This document shows, in pieces, positions 10,600 through 23,190 of a stretch of DNA of 64,000 nt (position 1 is the first letter of the stretch; each line of letters begins with the position of its first letter). This DNA is from Actinomortierella ambigua (lineage: Eukaryota > Mortierellomycota > Mortierellomycetes > Mortierellales > Mortierellaceae). The DNA lies in NCBI GenBank assembly GCA_016098155.1, contig JAAAJB010000102.1, positions 1 to 64,000 on the forward strand, in the 5' to 3' direction. Made by a program: the position numbers and the translations under genes. The notes under the pieces were generated by a model. The model was not told the DNA's origin. It ran no database searches and was given only the letters and a program-made list of their open reading frames with translations.

Positions 10600-12448
10600 T
10601 TACATGATGATCTGGGGCTCGGTAATGTTGGAGGAGATAGACTTGTGAGGCAAGATGGAGCCACCATTCACATAGACCTCATCCTTGACCGTGACATAGT
10701 CGCCCAGTACTGATGTGCCCTCGAGGCGAGCCCATCGGCCCACCGTCGAGTGCCAGCCTACAATCGTGTTCTTAATCCATGCAAAGTCCTTGACGCTCGA
10801 GCCCTCGAGCAAGACACAGCGCTGCAGACGAACACCGTCACCAACAACGACACCGGGGCCAATCACCACATTGGGTCCAATGCGACAGTCCTTGCCAACC
10901 TTTGCTGTAGGGTCCACCAGAACATTGCCGCCGTGGACGTAGCCAGCATTGGGGTGCGCCAGCGAGCCCGGGTTGCACTTGGCCACATGCGACAAATACA
11001 GGCAGGTGCCCGTCAGGAAATCTTTGGGCTGGCCGACATCCATCCAGAAGCCGTCCAGGGTGAAGGAATGCAGCTGGTGGTCGGCGGCCATGTGGGGGAA
11101 CACCTCGTTCTCAATCGACGTTGGGCGAAGCTCGATACGGTCAAGAATGGCTGGGTTGAAGATGTAGATACCGGCGTTGATCTTGTTGCTCACAAACTCG
11201 GCTGGCTTCTCGACAAAACGGTCAATCAGCGTGCTGTCGGCCTTGTTAACAATCACACCGTACTTGGAAGGCTCCTCCACTTTTGTCACCAGGATCGTTC
11301 CCTCGCAGCCATGTGCCTCGTGGAACTTCTTCAACTCGCGCAAGGGGAACTCGCAAATGACATCACTGTTCAGCACAAAGAATGGAGAGTCGTCCTTGGC
11401 CAGAATGTCGCGTGCAAGAGCAAGTGGACCGGCTATAGTTCAACCCCCCCCCCATTGAGACCACAAGACGGATACAGATTGTGTTATCAATCAATGATTG
11501 ATCAAAAGGTTATCGATGGACACCCGCTCGTCCAAGTCATGGTGACGATAGTATGGGATCTACATGAGTAAAAAGACGTACCTGTGCCAAGAGGCTCGGT
11601 TTCGACAGAGAAGGTAATCTTGACATTGTACTGTTCTTCATACTTTTCGAGGATGGAGACCATAGCCTCAGGCTTGTAGTTGACAGCAAGAACAACATCC
11701 GTGACACCAGCCTAAAGAAGAAGAAGAAGACGAAACGATCAGTCTCAAGAGGCCTCTTCAAAAGGTGCGAACGTACCACAACGAGATCAGGTACAAACAC
11801 ATCTCTGCATGAGAAAAAACCCCCTCCCCTCCCTTCCCTCTCTCTCATCACTCATCGGACTGTATGTTGCAGATTCAGCTGCCTGTGCCATCGTTTTCTA
11901 CTTTGCGCTGACCTCCACTCGAGTCATCTCAGGTGCGGGTTTGTGTCGTTCATTTCTGTCATTTAGAGTCTGTCATCTGATCAGGTGGAGCGAGTTACTA
12001 ATGGCACCTCGGCTGGCTGTCGCTTGCCCCTCCCCCCTCTCGAGTCCTGCCTGTCTCGTCTCCTTTGGAATACGTGCGCTCATCCTGGTAGACCGTGAGA
12101 AAGGGGTCTTTTTTTTTTGACTGCTTGCTACCAATATGCAGTGGAGAGGTGAACAATAGGCATAAGAGAAGAAAAAAAAAAAGGGAGTTGGTGGAGTTAC
12201 CTGGGCGAGAGCCTCAATCTGATGCAGAATCATGGGTCTGTTGGCGAATTCAACCAGAGGCTTGGGCATGGTGAGAGTGAGGGGGCGAAGACGGGTGCCG
12301 AAACCTATTGACACAGAGTAATGCAGCTGTTTAGCATCGTGTGCCTGAACGTGATGGCACAACTTGCCCACGAACGTATCCTGAGCGGCTCTTGGGAAAA
12401 GAAATGAGCGAGAGTCAACGTACCACCAACAAGAATGAGGGCCTTCAT
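10600..12448 (-). CDS. PSA1: Mannose-1-phosphate guanylyltransferase (GDP-mannose pyrophosphorylase)
   Basis: Four exons: 12424..12448, 12201..12304, 11582..11711 and 10600..11432, with splice sites and phases consistent; 363 residues against 361 in yeast Psa1. It makes GDP-mannose from mannose-1-phosphate and GTP in the cytosol, the donor for N- and O-mannosylation, GPI anchors and wall mannan. The N-terminal nucleotidyltransferase carries '[20 protein letters not shown]' (the GxGTRLxPLT...KP signature) and 'FFVLNSDV'. The C-terminal part is a hexapeptide left-handed beta helix ('[20 protein letters not shown]'), ending '...NITEPQIIM'. Exon 1 is only 25 nt. Intron 2 is 489 bp. It converges with the Kre9-like gene, leaving a 186-bp gap. 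Confidence 0.95.
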
Positions 12449-13694
12449 GGTGATATAATATATAGAGGATGTGTAGGGGAAAAGAGAGAAACGTCAAGCG
12501 TGAAGGAAGAAAAAGGTATATTTCTCGTGAACGAGAGAAATGACAAAAAATAAGTGTGGTAGTGTGTGATGAGATGAGAATGATGCCAGAACCCAAAAAA
12601 TAAAAGTAGGGATAATATATATATTTAGCGTCTGGGCTATTTTCCTCAACTCAAAAGAGACAGGGTAATCTCATGGCGGCCCTACTCAATCGATTGGGGT
12701 GAGGGAGAGGGAGAGAGAGGGGGGCAAAGAGAGGGGCTCACTCCTCTTCGAGCAAGCCCAGCGCTTTGCTCTCACTTCACTTTCTCATCTCCTTTCCAAA
12801 CCAATTTTGGACGCTGATCCTGTCCTCTTTGCCACTTTTTTGTTTGTTGTTGTTGTTGATGTTGCTGTTGCGACAGAGACATGGTTAAGGACGACGGTGT
12901 TGGGGCGGAGAGGACGAACGCGAAGCCCGGGTTCCATTGCAGGACCCCACTTCATGTCACCTCTCAGCACGTGGTCTCCGTCCCTCGCTCTTGTCGTCTA
13001 CTCTCCATCCATAAAGAACCTCCCACGTTCCTTCCGCGCATTCCAAGGCGAAGAGCGAATAGAATAGAACCCGACTTGCTCCTTGGGATGAGTGGATTCT
13101 TCTCCACTCCTTTTTTTTCCTCCTCTTTCTTGCGCGAAGGGATGGATGGTATTTCAGGACCCAAACATATTGACGAAACTACTTTTGTCGAGGATGATTT
13201 GCCCCTTCTTTATCCCAATTTGTAGGACTTTTGGAATTGTTTGGCTCGTCATCTCTTCCTCTCTCCTCCTCGCTTCACAGCCTCGAAGCACGCCTAGTTT
13301 GCTCTTCTTTTCCTCACCAACCACTCTTGTGGTCCAACGTGGCGTTTCTCATTCTCCATGCGCACCTTGGAAGCGTGAATATAAATACTCGGGAGAAAAA
13401 CTTCTTGTACGACATATTGATACGCAGTGAATTGCTGTGTGCATCTATTCGAGATAAGCGACTAGCTTTAGGGCTGTACCCAGCCAGCACTTTGGCTACT
13501 TTGGCAAACGTCAGAGAGCTGCAGAGTGTTTTACATATCTTCAGTGCTCCACATGTGCGCCTCTTGCTCCAAATGTCTCTTTGCATGAACGCGCTAGGAA
13601 GATGCATAAGACGTAAATATATAGGGGACAGAAGAGCAGAGAGTGATTCTTAAAGTTAGTGCATCATAGATATAATTTTTTTTTTTTTTGCAAG
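12449..13694. other. Spacer between PSA1 and BUD13
   Basis: The part near 12449-12700 is the PSA1 promoter/5' UTR (AT-rich, with a TATATAT run near 12616). The remaining kilobase has short open frames on both strands without family similarity or codon-like character. A small unrecognised gene cannot be excluded. Confidence 0.4.
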
Positions 13695-15312
13695 TCAGAA
13701 CGACGTGCGGACACGAAGAAGCTTATATAAACAAAGAGATAAAGAGGAAATCAGCCAATTGGGTATTCAGTGCCTCCCAAGAATCTTCAGACTTACGTTA
13801 AAGTATTCCTTCTCAAATCCGTTTGACCGATCAACGCCATCCCACCGGTATCCTGGCCGGATGTTGAAGCGGTTTGGCGGGAAATGGCCCTGATAGAGCG
13901 GATACTTGGGTGCTGACGATGATTTTTTCGATTTCTTCGACGAACCCGTCAAGAACCGAGCAGCAGGATCGTTCCATCGTTCACGGTCCTTCAGCTCTTC
14001 GTTCAACTCTTCGTCATCCTTGTACCGTGCCATTGGCTTGAGCTTTTCAGCCTCCTCGCGTTTCTTGCGCTCTTCCTCTTGTTCACGCTGAACCATGCCT
14101 TTGCCCCACTCCATCATCTTTTCTTGCTTCTCAATCTCACGGCGGGCTGCCGCTGCTGCCTCGATCTTTTCTGTCACACGATCAATTTTGCGGCCTAAGA
14201 GAAAAAAGGGGTGGGGGGAGGAGGGAGGAGGGAGGAAAAAGTACAAAGAATGTCGGAGGTTTGACGGTGAGTTCCTGTCTCAGGTTCCAAGAATCACACA
14301 TATAATCCCGGTCCAAGACAAAAGAAAAAGGCCCTACCTTGTGCATCACGGTACACTGTCTCGGCGTCTCGTCCACTCTTGGTTGGATCCAAGCTCCGCA
14401 TACGGTCCCGTTGCTCACGCATCATCCGATCAGTATCTCGTCTCAGCTGCTCTGCCGTCTGAAGTCCCACAGCGGCGCCGGAACTCATCCTTGCTGCAGC
14501 ATCAGGAGAGCGTGAGCGCGAGCGTGACGGCGACCGTCGATACTGACGAGGTGAGGGTGATCGCGATGGCGCGCCGGTTTTTCTTGTGCCGGTTACAAGA
14601 GAGGGCGATCGACGACGCGACATGGGTGAAGGCGATCGGGACGTGTTCCTCCGTGACGACGCGCCTCTTGCTAGTGACGATGGTGGTGTTGGTGAGCGCC
14701 GTGGTGGTAATGATGATGATCCCGAGGTTGTTGGCCGGTAGTCGTCATCGCCAACATCATATTCGTCGCCCTTAAATGTCAATCCTGACCGTTTGATCTT
14801 TTTCTTCTTGGTGGGTCGCTCGGCCAGTGCCTCGTTCTCCACAATAACACCGGCGATCGCCGGCCGTTCCTCTGCGTTCTCGACATCGTCCCACTCGGGG
14901 AGGTAGTTCCGCTTAGGTGGCTCTGCCTCCTTTTCACCTTCCCGGACTGTCGCCCAACTACTGGATTTCGAAGCATAGATCGTCGGCGCCGCTTTTACCT
15001 CCTCCACCGTGGGGACTAGAAACATGACAAAGGAAAACGGTAGGATCCATGTTAGGCCTCCGAAGTTTCATGTGTGTGTATGTTTTTTTTCCTCTTTGTT
15101 ACACCTCGTTATTTGGTGGCAAACCTACAGTCGTCATCGGAATCTGATTGCTTCGACCGCCATGTCCCGTCGTCGTCTTCATCATGAATGGCGAAATTGC
15201 CCTTCTTAACCACAGCCTTGGGTGTCTTCTTCTTCTTGAGCTTCTTTTTCTTATACTCTTCCAGCGATGCTGGTTTCGACAGATACTTTTTCAGATAGTC
15301 CTGTGTCGACAT
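13695..15312 (-). CDS. BUD13: BUD13 homologue, RES complex/spliceosome component
   Basis: Exons 15129..15312, 14338..15015, 13797..14194 and a proposed 27-nt last exon 13695..13721; 428 residues. Bud13 with Snu17 and Pml1 forms the RES complex that promotes pre-mRNA splicing and nuclear retention of unspliced RNA. It begins 'MSTQDYLKKYLSKPAS', typical of the family, followed by a Lys-rich block. The middle is an Arg/Ser-Pro-rich low-complexity region. The conserved C-terminus carries 'ETVYRDAQGRKIDR' and 'PPNRFNIRPGYRWDGVDRSN', the Bud13 signature. The first donor is GTAGGT in phase 1; the third is a perfect GTAAGT. The last exon gives only nine codons (LLRVRTSF-stop) and is the weakest part of the model. 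Confidence 0.9.
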
Positions 15313-15469
15313 TGTGGGGAGCTTGGAAGGGAGCTGTGGGTGTCGCTCTTTTCAGTCTTTTGGGCCTGTCCATTGATTCTTTTAAGTGCTAAGCCACACA
15401 GTGCGGAGGAAATTTTATAATTTTATGGTGGTGTCAACGATGCCCATAGGTTTATTCAATGGTCTATGT

Positions 15470-17423
15470 TTATTGACGCCAGCTAGTGATTTGAAATAGA
15501 CAAGTACAAAAAGGTGAATGGTTAGTGGACATTGTTGCACAGTATTGTAACACACTCTCGAAATTATCATATTAAGGCACACATACATCTTTAGTGTCTT
15601 GTCCTTGCTTCCACTGGCTGCTTTGTCACCAGCAGGGCTCCAGTCAACTGTAAAGACCTCGTCGGCATGACCTGGGAGCTCCATCTTCATCTTCTTTGTC
15701 TTCAAGTCCCACAGTTTGATAGTGCTGTCTTTGCTCGCCGAAAGAATCATGCGGCTATCGCTCGACCATACCACCTGGTAGACCTCTGCAACATGGCCAC
15801 GGAGCGATGAAATGAACCTGGTAGAGATGGAAAGAGTTGAGAAAAAAAAGGGGGGGAGGGGGCGTTGGTGGTTAAAAACATTACAGCACCTTGTGATACC
15901 AAAATACCATAGCAACACTAGTTTTTCTCTTACTCTCCAGTCTGGGCATTCCAGATCTTGACTGACTTGTCGAAACTGGCCGAGGCGATCCATCGGCCGT
16001 CAGGCGAGAAGGCAACATGGTTGACTGTCTTTTGGTGACCGACCATTCGCTTGAGTGGCTTCTTGTTCGTGCTAGGCTCCCACAGATACATGGTAAAATC
16101 GTCAGAGCCGGAAACCAAGCGCTCAGGTTTACCAGCTGTCGCCTGCTTGTAGCGCTCCAGAGCACGCTTCTGTGCCTCTGACTCGTCCTTGTAGATCTTT
16201 CCCGTGTGGTCGTTGGCGCCTGTACGAAGGACCGTATCGGTACTAAGCGCCAGTGAGGTCACCCAGTGCGCATGGCCCTCGAGCGTCTTGACCAGCTTAC
16301 CGACTGTCGACTCCCAGACCTTGATCGTCTTATCGCGCGATGCAGAATAGATAAGTCCATCGCCTCCCCATTTCACGCACATGACAGGCGCCGTGTGCTG
16401 CGACATGGAGAAGACCATGCGTTTGTGTACAACGTCCCACACGCGGATCGTACCATCTGCCGACGAAGAGGCGAGACGAGCGCACTTTGGGTTCCTGTTT
16501 TTCCGATCCAGAAAAAAATGATTACCATGAGATAATAAGTTTTTTTTTAAAGGCTGTTAGATATTTGTAACACTCTCTGCCACTGCTTCCTTTTCGGTTT
16601 CGATGAATCCAGGAAAATAACATAGGCAAGAAAAAAAAAGGGGAAGGGAAGAGGAAACTTACAAGTGGAGAGGTTCCCATGCCAAGGCACTGATCCATTT
16701 TGTATGTCCACGCATGATGCAGTGCTGCTTGCCAGTCCGTGCTTCCCAGATGATGACCATGCCATCCATGCCAGCTGAAGCAAGATACTTTGAGTTGGGA
16801 GACCATGCGACGTGCTGCACCCAGTGCTTGTGACCCTTCAGTTGACTCTGTGGTGTTTCCGTGTTGAGATCCCAGATACGCACTGTAGTGTCTCCGCCAG
16901 CACTGGCCAACATCGTGCCACAGGGGGAGAAGGCAACGTTAAGAATAGCATCGGTATGTCCTGTCAGAGAAGACGAACAACGGGTCACAGCTCGGACACG
17001 GAAGACGGCCTGTGGACGGTAGACAATCTTAAAGGTCTCTTCGGTCGAGTGCTTGCCCGGTTTGATGATATCGTCCACAAGCGATTTTTGGATCTCTGTT
17101 TCGGCAACCTCAAATGTATATGGGAGCGGATCATCCTAGACACACACATACACACAAATACAAGAAAAACAGAGGTTAGGAGGAGGAGTGAAAGATAGGT
17201 AGCAAGTGTGCAAACCTTGGTACTCTGTGGTCTTGACCAAGCTGCTCCCTTGATCCCAGGTGTACTTGATTTGCTTAATTACCTCCTGTTGCAAAAGCGT
17301 ATTTAAGACGAGAGCAAGTTGCTCGGGGTTGATATTGGCTGGGACACTCAGGGACTGATGCAGAACCTCGCCCTGCTCATTCACAAACTGTGCAATGACA
17401 TTTTCTGGTGTCTGGTCTGCCAT
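15470..17423 (-). CDS. RSA4: Rsa4/Notchless (NLE1), 60S ribosome assembly WD40 protein
   Basis: Exons 17283..17423, 16663..17135, 15934..16494, 15587..15817 and a 13-nt last exon 15470..15482; 472 residues. Rsa4/NLE1 is a nucleolar/nuclear factor pulled off pre-60S particles by the AAA-ATPase Midasin/Rea1. The N-terminal ubiquitin-like NLE domain (about 1-90) joins exon 1 to 'DDPLPYTFEVAE'. 'YRPQAVFRVRAVTRCSSSL' precedes an eight-bladed WD40 propeller with many GH...WD pairs ('SGSDDFTMYLWEP', 'ILSASKDSTIKLWD'). It ends 'KTLKIWRQ', as in the family. The correct exon 1 donor is GTAATT after '...LLQQE'; reading through it gives a false C-terminus. Confidence 0.95.
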
Positions 17424-17653
17424 GTTGGTGGTATGGTGGAATTGAAGATGCAGGCGGGAAGGAAGGACAGTTACACCTCGTCTGCGGACCGTTAAAGTAA
17501 GGCCCTTGGAAAAAAAAAAATTTGCCTTCAGGTGTTTGTTATGGCTCCGCTCATTTCAGAGAAGTGACTTGCCCTTCTAACCTCTCTCACTCCCACTACT
17601 TGCCTAGCTGCTCGTGACACCTCGCCTTGCAGGGAAGGTCATGCTCAACCTCC

Positions 17654-18476
17654 ATGTCATCTCCATCCACATCCCCTGATTCTTTCTCGGCTGCTGACAC
17701 ACCAACATCCAATGCCACGGCTACTTCTGCCGGTATTGGGTCATGGTCTGTTCCCTCGTTCGACCAGCTTGTCTCGACCACAAAGCGTGCCTCGGTTATC
17801 CCCTCTCGATATGGCTGGCTCGCAGGTGCGACCGGTACTACCAGTAATGCCCCTGGTGCATCGTCTTCCCCGACACCCAGCGCGCGTTCTGTTCGCATCG
17901 AACAGGACTCGAATGAGGTTGCCATCGTGACCAAAGCGCGGAAAGGTCAGATACATCTTATGATTTGCATCTGTATGATCGAAGGCAAAAGGACCTACCT
18001 AGACTGCTAGGACTGAATCAATTGCCTGCTTTCTTCATCGCGTCCCTCACTTCACCTTCTTGTAGCATCCTCCTCCTTGGCTACATCGATCACAACTGTT
18101 GTGAACGAGAGCTCACTGGCACTCTACCGCGTGAATGAGCATGTGCATAAAAAGATACCCGTCCTCGTCAAGGACAAGGTGAGGAGGGGATGTTTCTAAT
18201 CTGTGGAGAGACAAAAAAAAACGCCACGCACAAGAGACCCGAGAGGGAAGAGAGAGAAAGCTGATGAATGCAAGCGTTTCGTCCTTCTATCTATGCTCTT
18301 GCGATTTATCATGTAATCAGAAAGCTCTGGCTGATGTTCAGGCACAGGTGAACACGGCAAATCAAGATCTAGAGGATGCACAGCAGATACTCTCGAGCCT
18401 ACAGCGCCTCCCACAGCTGAGTTCTATCGAGTCCTTACTCCAGCGGGCCCTTGCTGCCACCAAGAATGGGATGTGA
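17654..18476 (+). CDS. BORCS8-like (MEF2BNB family) protein
   Basis: Exons 17654..17945, 18066..18178 and 18321..18476; 186 residues. The N-terminal 97 residues are Ser/Thr/Pro/Ala-rich and probably disordered. The C-terminal half is the conserved helical domain: 'NESSLALYRVNEHVHKKIP' followed by a heptad helix and 'LPQLSSIESLLQRAL', the pattern of BORC subunit 8. In animals BORC sits on lysosomes and recruits Arl8 for kinesin-driven movement; a vacuole/endosome positioning role here is inference. The start at 17654 was chosen because upstream in-frame sequence has no other ATG. Its 3' end converges with the SSX2IP-like gene. Confidence 0.75.
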
Positions 18477-18943
18477 CTGGGAAGTATACCCACAAAAAAA
18501 AAAAAGAGAGAGCTCACAGCATGACTGAGTCCCACAACATAATTTTGGCAAGTGGCGGAGAGTATATATTAAAAGAGGTCACAGCAACCAAAGCCTTTTT
18601 TTTCTTTACGTCTCACCGTCAGCAAAAGGCTGACAACATGAATCCAAAAAGCTTCCATACGGCAGTCGGTGGCCTGAAAAACTACCGGCAGGCATTGGTA
18701 CGGATGCTCAAGAATTTCATAAGAGAAATAGCCCCCATGTAAAACACATGGTCCTCTTGTTCAGTAGGTGGCTGTGTACCTTCGGGGGCGAAATCTCTTC
18801 AACATAAACATAAACAAAAAAAAAAAAAAAAGCAACCAATCCTCTCCTTGCCCAAACCCACTTTTGTCTTATAGGCACTTGAGGCAACCAATACAAGGGT
18901 AACGCGGAAGGCTTTTTATTACATAAAATACAAAAAGGGAGCA
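18477..18943. other. Convergent intergenic region
   Basis: It separates the 3' ends of the BORCS8-like and SSX2IP-like genes. It is AT-rich with A and T runs and no ORF of interest. Confidence 0.5.
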
Positions 18944-21900
18944 TTATTGGGGCGTCCGTGCAGCTTTGAATGCTTGGAGGTTCGACTCGTAGATCTGCTG
19001 ACGCCGCTGGGCAGCTGGCAAACCTCCTTGTGAGTGCGACGCTGAGGCTGTGGCCGTAGTACCCGGGAAAACAGCGGCGGATGAAGGTTGAGTAGCGGAG
19101 GTAGACGGAGTCGACAAAGGTGTCAGAGGTGCTTGGTGTTCGCCACGAGCGAGGGTGCGGTTGCTCAAGGATACAAATGGTGATGTGAAGACGAGAAACG
19201 GGTCTACTGGAGCTGGTGCTGTGTGTGCCTGTTGTTCATTGGACACATTGCTCTGTTTCCGAGCAGCCATTGATGATGCAGCGCGTGACATGACATCAGT
19301 TGGTCGAGCAGAGCTCTTGAGCGAAAGGTGTCGATCCGAGGTGTCACTACTGACTGTTTGTGAGATCGACTGTTTCGCAAATGCTGTCGCTGTTGCCTTC
19401 TCGGTTGGTCTTGCGTCCACACTAGGAACCATAGGATTGTTCTGAGAAGCTGCAGCCATGGAAGACTGTTGTTGCTGCTGTTGGTCTTGCAGCCTTCCAC
19501 CCAAAGCCATGGCCGAGCGGAACGAAAATGGGGTCGATGGTGGGCGTCGACCAAAGATAGTTGTGGACTTGGCGGCAGTCGACGTTGACACTAGTCCTGG
19601 ATCTCTCGACTGGGAAGATGGGGCAATAGAGGTGGCCCGAAGGTCTTCTGTAAGGAATAGCTGGTCGCTTTGGTCAGAGGTGGTACCTGCACTCCCATCG
19701 CCACTGACTGTCGTACGCCGCAATGCTGGTTTCTGTGTCGTCACGGCGGCCGTATCTCCTGGGCCTGCCGTGGTTATTTTGTTACCCTTGACAACATCTC
19801 GAAGACCGAGGCTGCGATCCATTCTGCCCAATGATCGAGTTGGCGTTCTCAGCATAAATTCCTCTTCCCTATTGTCAAAGCCGCCTTCGGAAGTGTCATC
19901 ATGAACACCCTCTTGTTCTCCTGCGGATTCGTCCACCTCTTCGATGCGAGATTCATATGACTGTCCTACTCCGACATGCTGCGATGGTCTCGTGAACATA
20001 GGCTTCTTGGAGGGCGGCTGGAAATCATTTGCGGGTGTTGAGGTCGGTCTCTTGGTCGACGAGGAACCTGGCTGTTGGAACGTGCAGGGAGGCGCTGGGT
20101 GCACCAGATGCTCGCTAAAAGGTCGCTGGAATTGGTGTGGTGTTGGCCGCGATGAGAACGACAGGTCCTGCACTTTGCCAGGCGTGTCCTTTGTTGCACT
20201 AATGGTACGTTATGGGATAATGTCAGTCAAAACCAACGATGATAGAAAAAATATTCAATCTATAATGTCCCTTCTCCCAAAAATTTCAACATACCTTCCG
20301 TCATCGTTGAGATAGGCGAGGAACTTTTCTAGCTGGAACGTTTGTTTGCTTGCCTCGAAATCGGATTGATCTTTACTCAATTGCTCCCGTTGACGGCCAA
20401 GGTCGAGGCATGCCTGCGTAAAGTCCTCCCGCTCTTTGGCAAGCTGCTCCCGCTGCTTTTGAATCTCAGCATGCGCCTCGTCAAACTCAGGAGCTGTCAT
20501 CTCCGATCTATTTTCACAGTAATGAAAATGAGGCAAGATGGTAGGAATCAATATCACAGAAATCAACTACACAGGCTCGTTCATTCAATCACGGATAACA
20601 GGAAACAAGAACGTCTCTATTGTGATTGTACTAAAAAGCCAACAAACAGTCGACAGGAGGAAGGGAGGTAGGGAAAACAGGGTATCAAGAATTAAAAAAA
20701 AAAAAAAAAAAAAAAAAGAGACCAAATAAATGAGAGAATGTCGCCTTACTCTTCGAGCTGCAGTTTGAATTGTTGAATGCCATTTAAAAGCTGGCTGTTT
20801 GCCATGTTGTCAATCATTGTTTGAGCACCCTGGATAAGCTTTGTTGAGTTTGCTAACTCAATTTGAAGCTTCTCAATCTCTTTTTGAAGATCCTGAATCC
20901 GCTGATCCCTCACAACAATCTCAGTGGGGGAGATGGTTGGTTCTGGTGCAGGTCGGTGTGTCCATTGGTCGCCAAGTGCTGTCAACTGGTCCCGAATCTC
21001 TGCTTCAACCCTGTCTTTGACCATATCGAACGGCAGACCAAACACGTTCTGAAAGACAAAGGGATTGGTTGTTAGCGATACAATTCTTTTCTGGTGTCGA
21101 TGATTTCATTGATCCATAGAATCCCTTCTCCTCATGCAGAGCCTCCACACTTACTGGTGAGGTGTCCTTGTCCTTGGAAGTGCCATACTTCTGAAGGAAG
21201 TTTCTCAATTCAACATGCACAGTGCACAATGTTCGCCTGAGTTGCTCGTTCTCGGCGACGACCTCCACTTCCTTGTCCCGCTGCTGGCTAAGGACTTCTT
21301 CCAAAAGCAGCTCGTTCTCCGTTTTCGGGGATGAATTGCCGTGAACAGAAAGAGATTTTGACTGGGATGGCAGATACTGGAACTGTCGCTTTCTTGGTGG
21401 TGGATTGAGCAATGTTACGCCAACACTGGATTTGCTGAAACGGTCGTTCATTGCTTTCTGGACCTTATCTCTCAAGCCATTGATCTCCTGCTCCTTTTTC
21501 CTGGACTCGTGCTAGTACAATGATAAAAAAACGAACGATATGAAGTCTTAGCCACTAGAAAGCAATATTTTGAGAAATCTAAACTCTTGAAAGGAGCAGA
21601 GTGACACCCGAGTCCATACCACAAACTGGGATTTGGTATATTGGAGGTTTCCTTTACAAGCCTTGAGTTCCTCTCTGGTATTCCTGTGCTTTTCAAATTC
21701 TGTATTCAAGTCGTCCTCCAACGCACTGCACAAATGGAATCAAAGTGTGGCAAAGCTCGGTTAGTTATTGAACACTACTCAATTTCGACAAAAACCTCCT
21801 ATTCCGATAGGGTTCATAGTGTACCTTAATCTTCCATTGAGAATGTCCACCTCTCGTTCACTCTTTTCCAATCGAGACCTGGTGTTCGCCTACGAGCATA

Positions 21901-22602
21901 GATCGAAGGGACGCGATTCTTTGTCAATACAAATAGAAACAAGAAACAAATCGAAAAGGGAGAGTCTCGACATTTGCACCTTGGCCAAGAAAAGAATAAC
22001 TACCAGGTTGTTGACTGTGATATCATGGTCACTAGAAAGCCTCCGATAGTTTTCGCCCATTTCCTCGTGATATTCAACATGTTTCTAAATTATGATGATA
22101 ATGATGAGAAAAAAAAAGGGTTAGCTGGAAGCTGCAAGGCCACATTTGAATAGCTCATCCTCGCTGCACTACCTTTGGGTACCTGGTGCTGTTGCAGGAC
22201 TTTATAGAACGCCGTGACGATGGCAACCGCCTGCTTCTCGTCAGTGCCGCTGAACTGCAGGTTGGACGGGAAGCCATAGATACTCAACTGGTGATTAACA
22301 AAAGCGCCAGCCTCTACAAGGTTCTCGGTGGTGCAAAAATCGTCACTGTCAACGTCAGCGGGAACATCATGACACGTCGGCTGGTGGTTAGATCTGCATC
22401 GGTAACTCAAATTCATGCAAGGTAGCCGCTCTCTCATCGCGTTCAATGTCACCTACCCATTGCCTTGGTATAGAGAAGGATCGACCTGGGCTAATCGGCG
22501 AGAAAAAGGCGTCGAAGGGACATAGTAGCTGTCGTCTGAGTCTTCATCACTGGTGATCGTATGCGGGGGCACGACTCCATTGGACGAGCTCAGGCGTGCC
22601 AT
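18944..22602 (-). CDS. ADIP/SSX2IP (Msd1-type) coiled-coil protein
   Basis: Nine exons: 22457..22602, 22183..22345, 22004..22084, 21825..21889, 21620..21725, 21155..21511, 20750..21048, 20295..20507 and 18944..20198; 894 residues, all junction phases consistent. Residues about 50-103 ('DDFCTTENLVEAGAFVNHQL', 'YGFPSNLQF', then a helix ending 'VLQQHQ') match the start of the ADIP domain of vertebrate SSX2IP and fission yeast Msd1. Heptad-rich coiled coil follows to about residue 480. The last about 415 residues are Ser/Thr/Pro/Gln-rich and disordered. Family members anchor microtubule minus ends at centrosomes or spindle pole bodies and partner with Wdr8; that role is inferred here. Confidence 0.8.
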
Positions 22603-23190
22603 GTCGACGTGAAAGGTGATAGAAAGCCAGTTTGGAGCTATAGGACTTTATTGCCCTCAAGATTGTCACACCAAAATGAGAGAAATTTCCCGCATTCGCT
22701 TATTAGAATTTTTGTGTGTTCGCAGGGCAACAAACGCTGTTGCGACAGACTATCACCCCCATACCTCGTCTAATCGACTATGGCCGCAATTAACGACCAG
22801 CATGTCTTCAAACAACTTGGGGTGGTGCACTTTTGATACTCAAGTCTTCTCGCTCCCACAGCTCTCTTCTCTCCTCAAGTTTTTCAGGTCCTCTCTTTCC
22901 CACAAACTTTTCTCTTCGCCAACCTCCATCCTCACTCATTCAAGTGTATATCACACCCCTCAATGACCTTTTCGGGCTTGCGTGCTGTGATCCTCTATAG
23001 CTTTCATGGTCTCCTGCTTGCTGAGACGGTAGCTTTGCTCAGTATCTCGGAATCGAGCTTGCCTCAGTGGACAGCTTAAGACTTGCAGCGCTACTGGTTG
23101 GAGGTAGCCAGCATTTAGGATACTTACTCTTCTGCAGCAGTTCTCTTCAATAAAATTGGATCCGTTCTTCCTAAGAATGGAACAGAGCGG
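22603..23190. other. Promoter side of the SSX2IP-like gene; no gene seen
   Basis: It contains pyrimidine-rich sequence (22840-22960) but no supported coding region. The minus-strand open frame at 22960-23256 overlaps the transposase relic and has no recognisable content. Confidence 0.4.

Noticed and set aside
10750..11571. Plus-strand 273-codon open frame
   Set aside because: It is antisense to PSA1 exons; the minus strand matches the enzyme family across four exons.
17136..17282. Extension of RSA4 exon 1 to the downstream stop
   Set aside because: The 'VIKQIKYTWDQGSS' reading does not fit the NLE domain, and every GT donor near the apparent exon end gives a wrong phase. The GTAATT donor at 17282 joins to 'DDPLPY' in phase.
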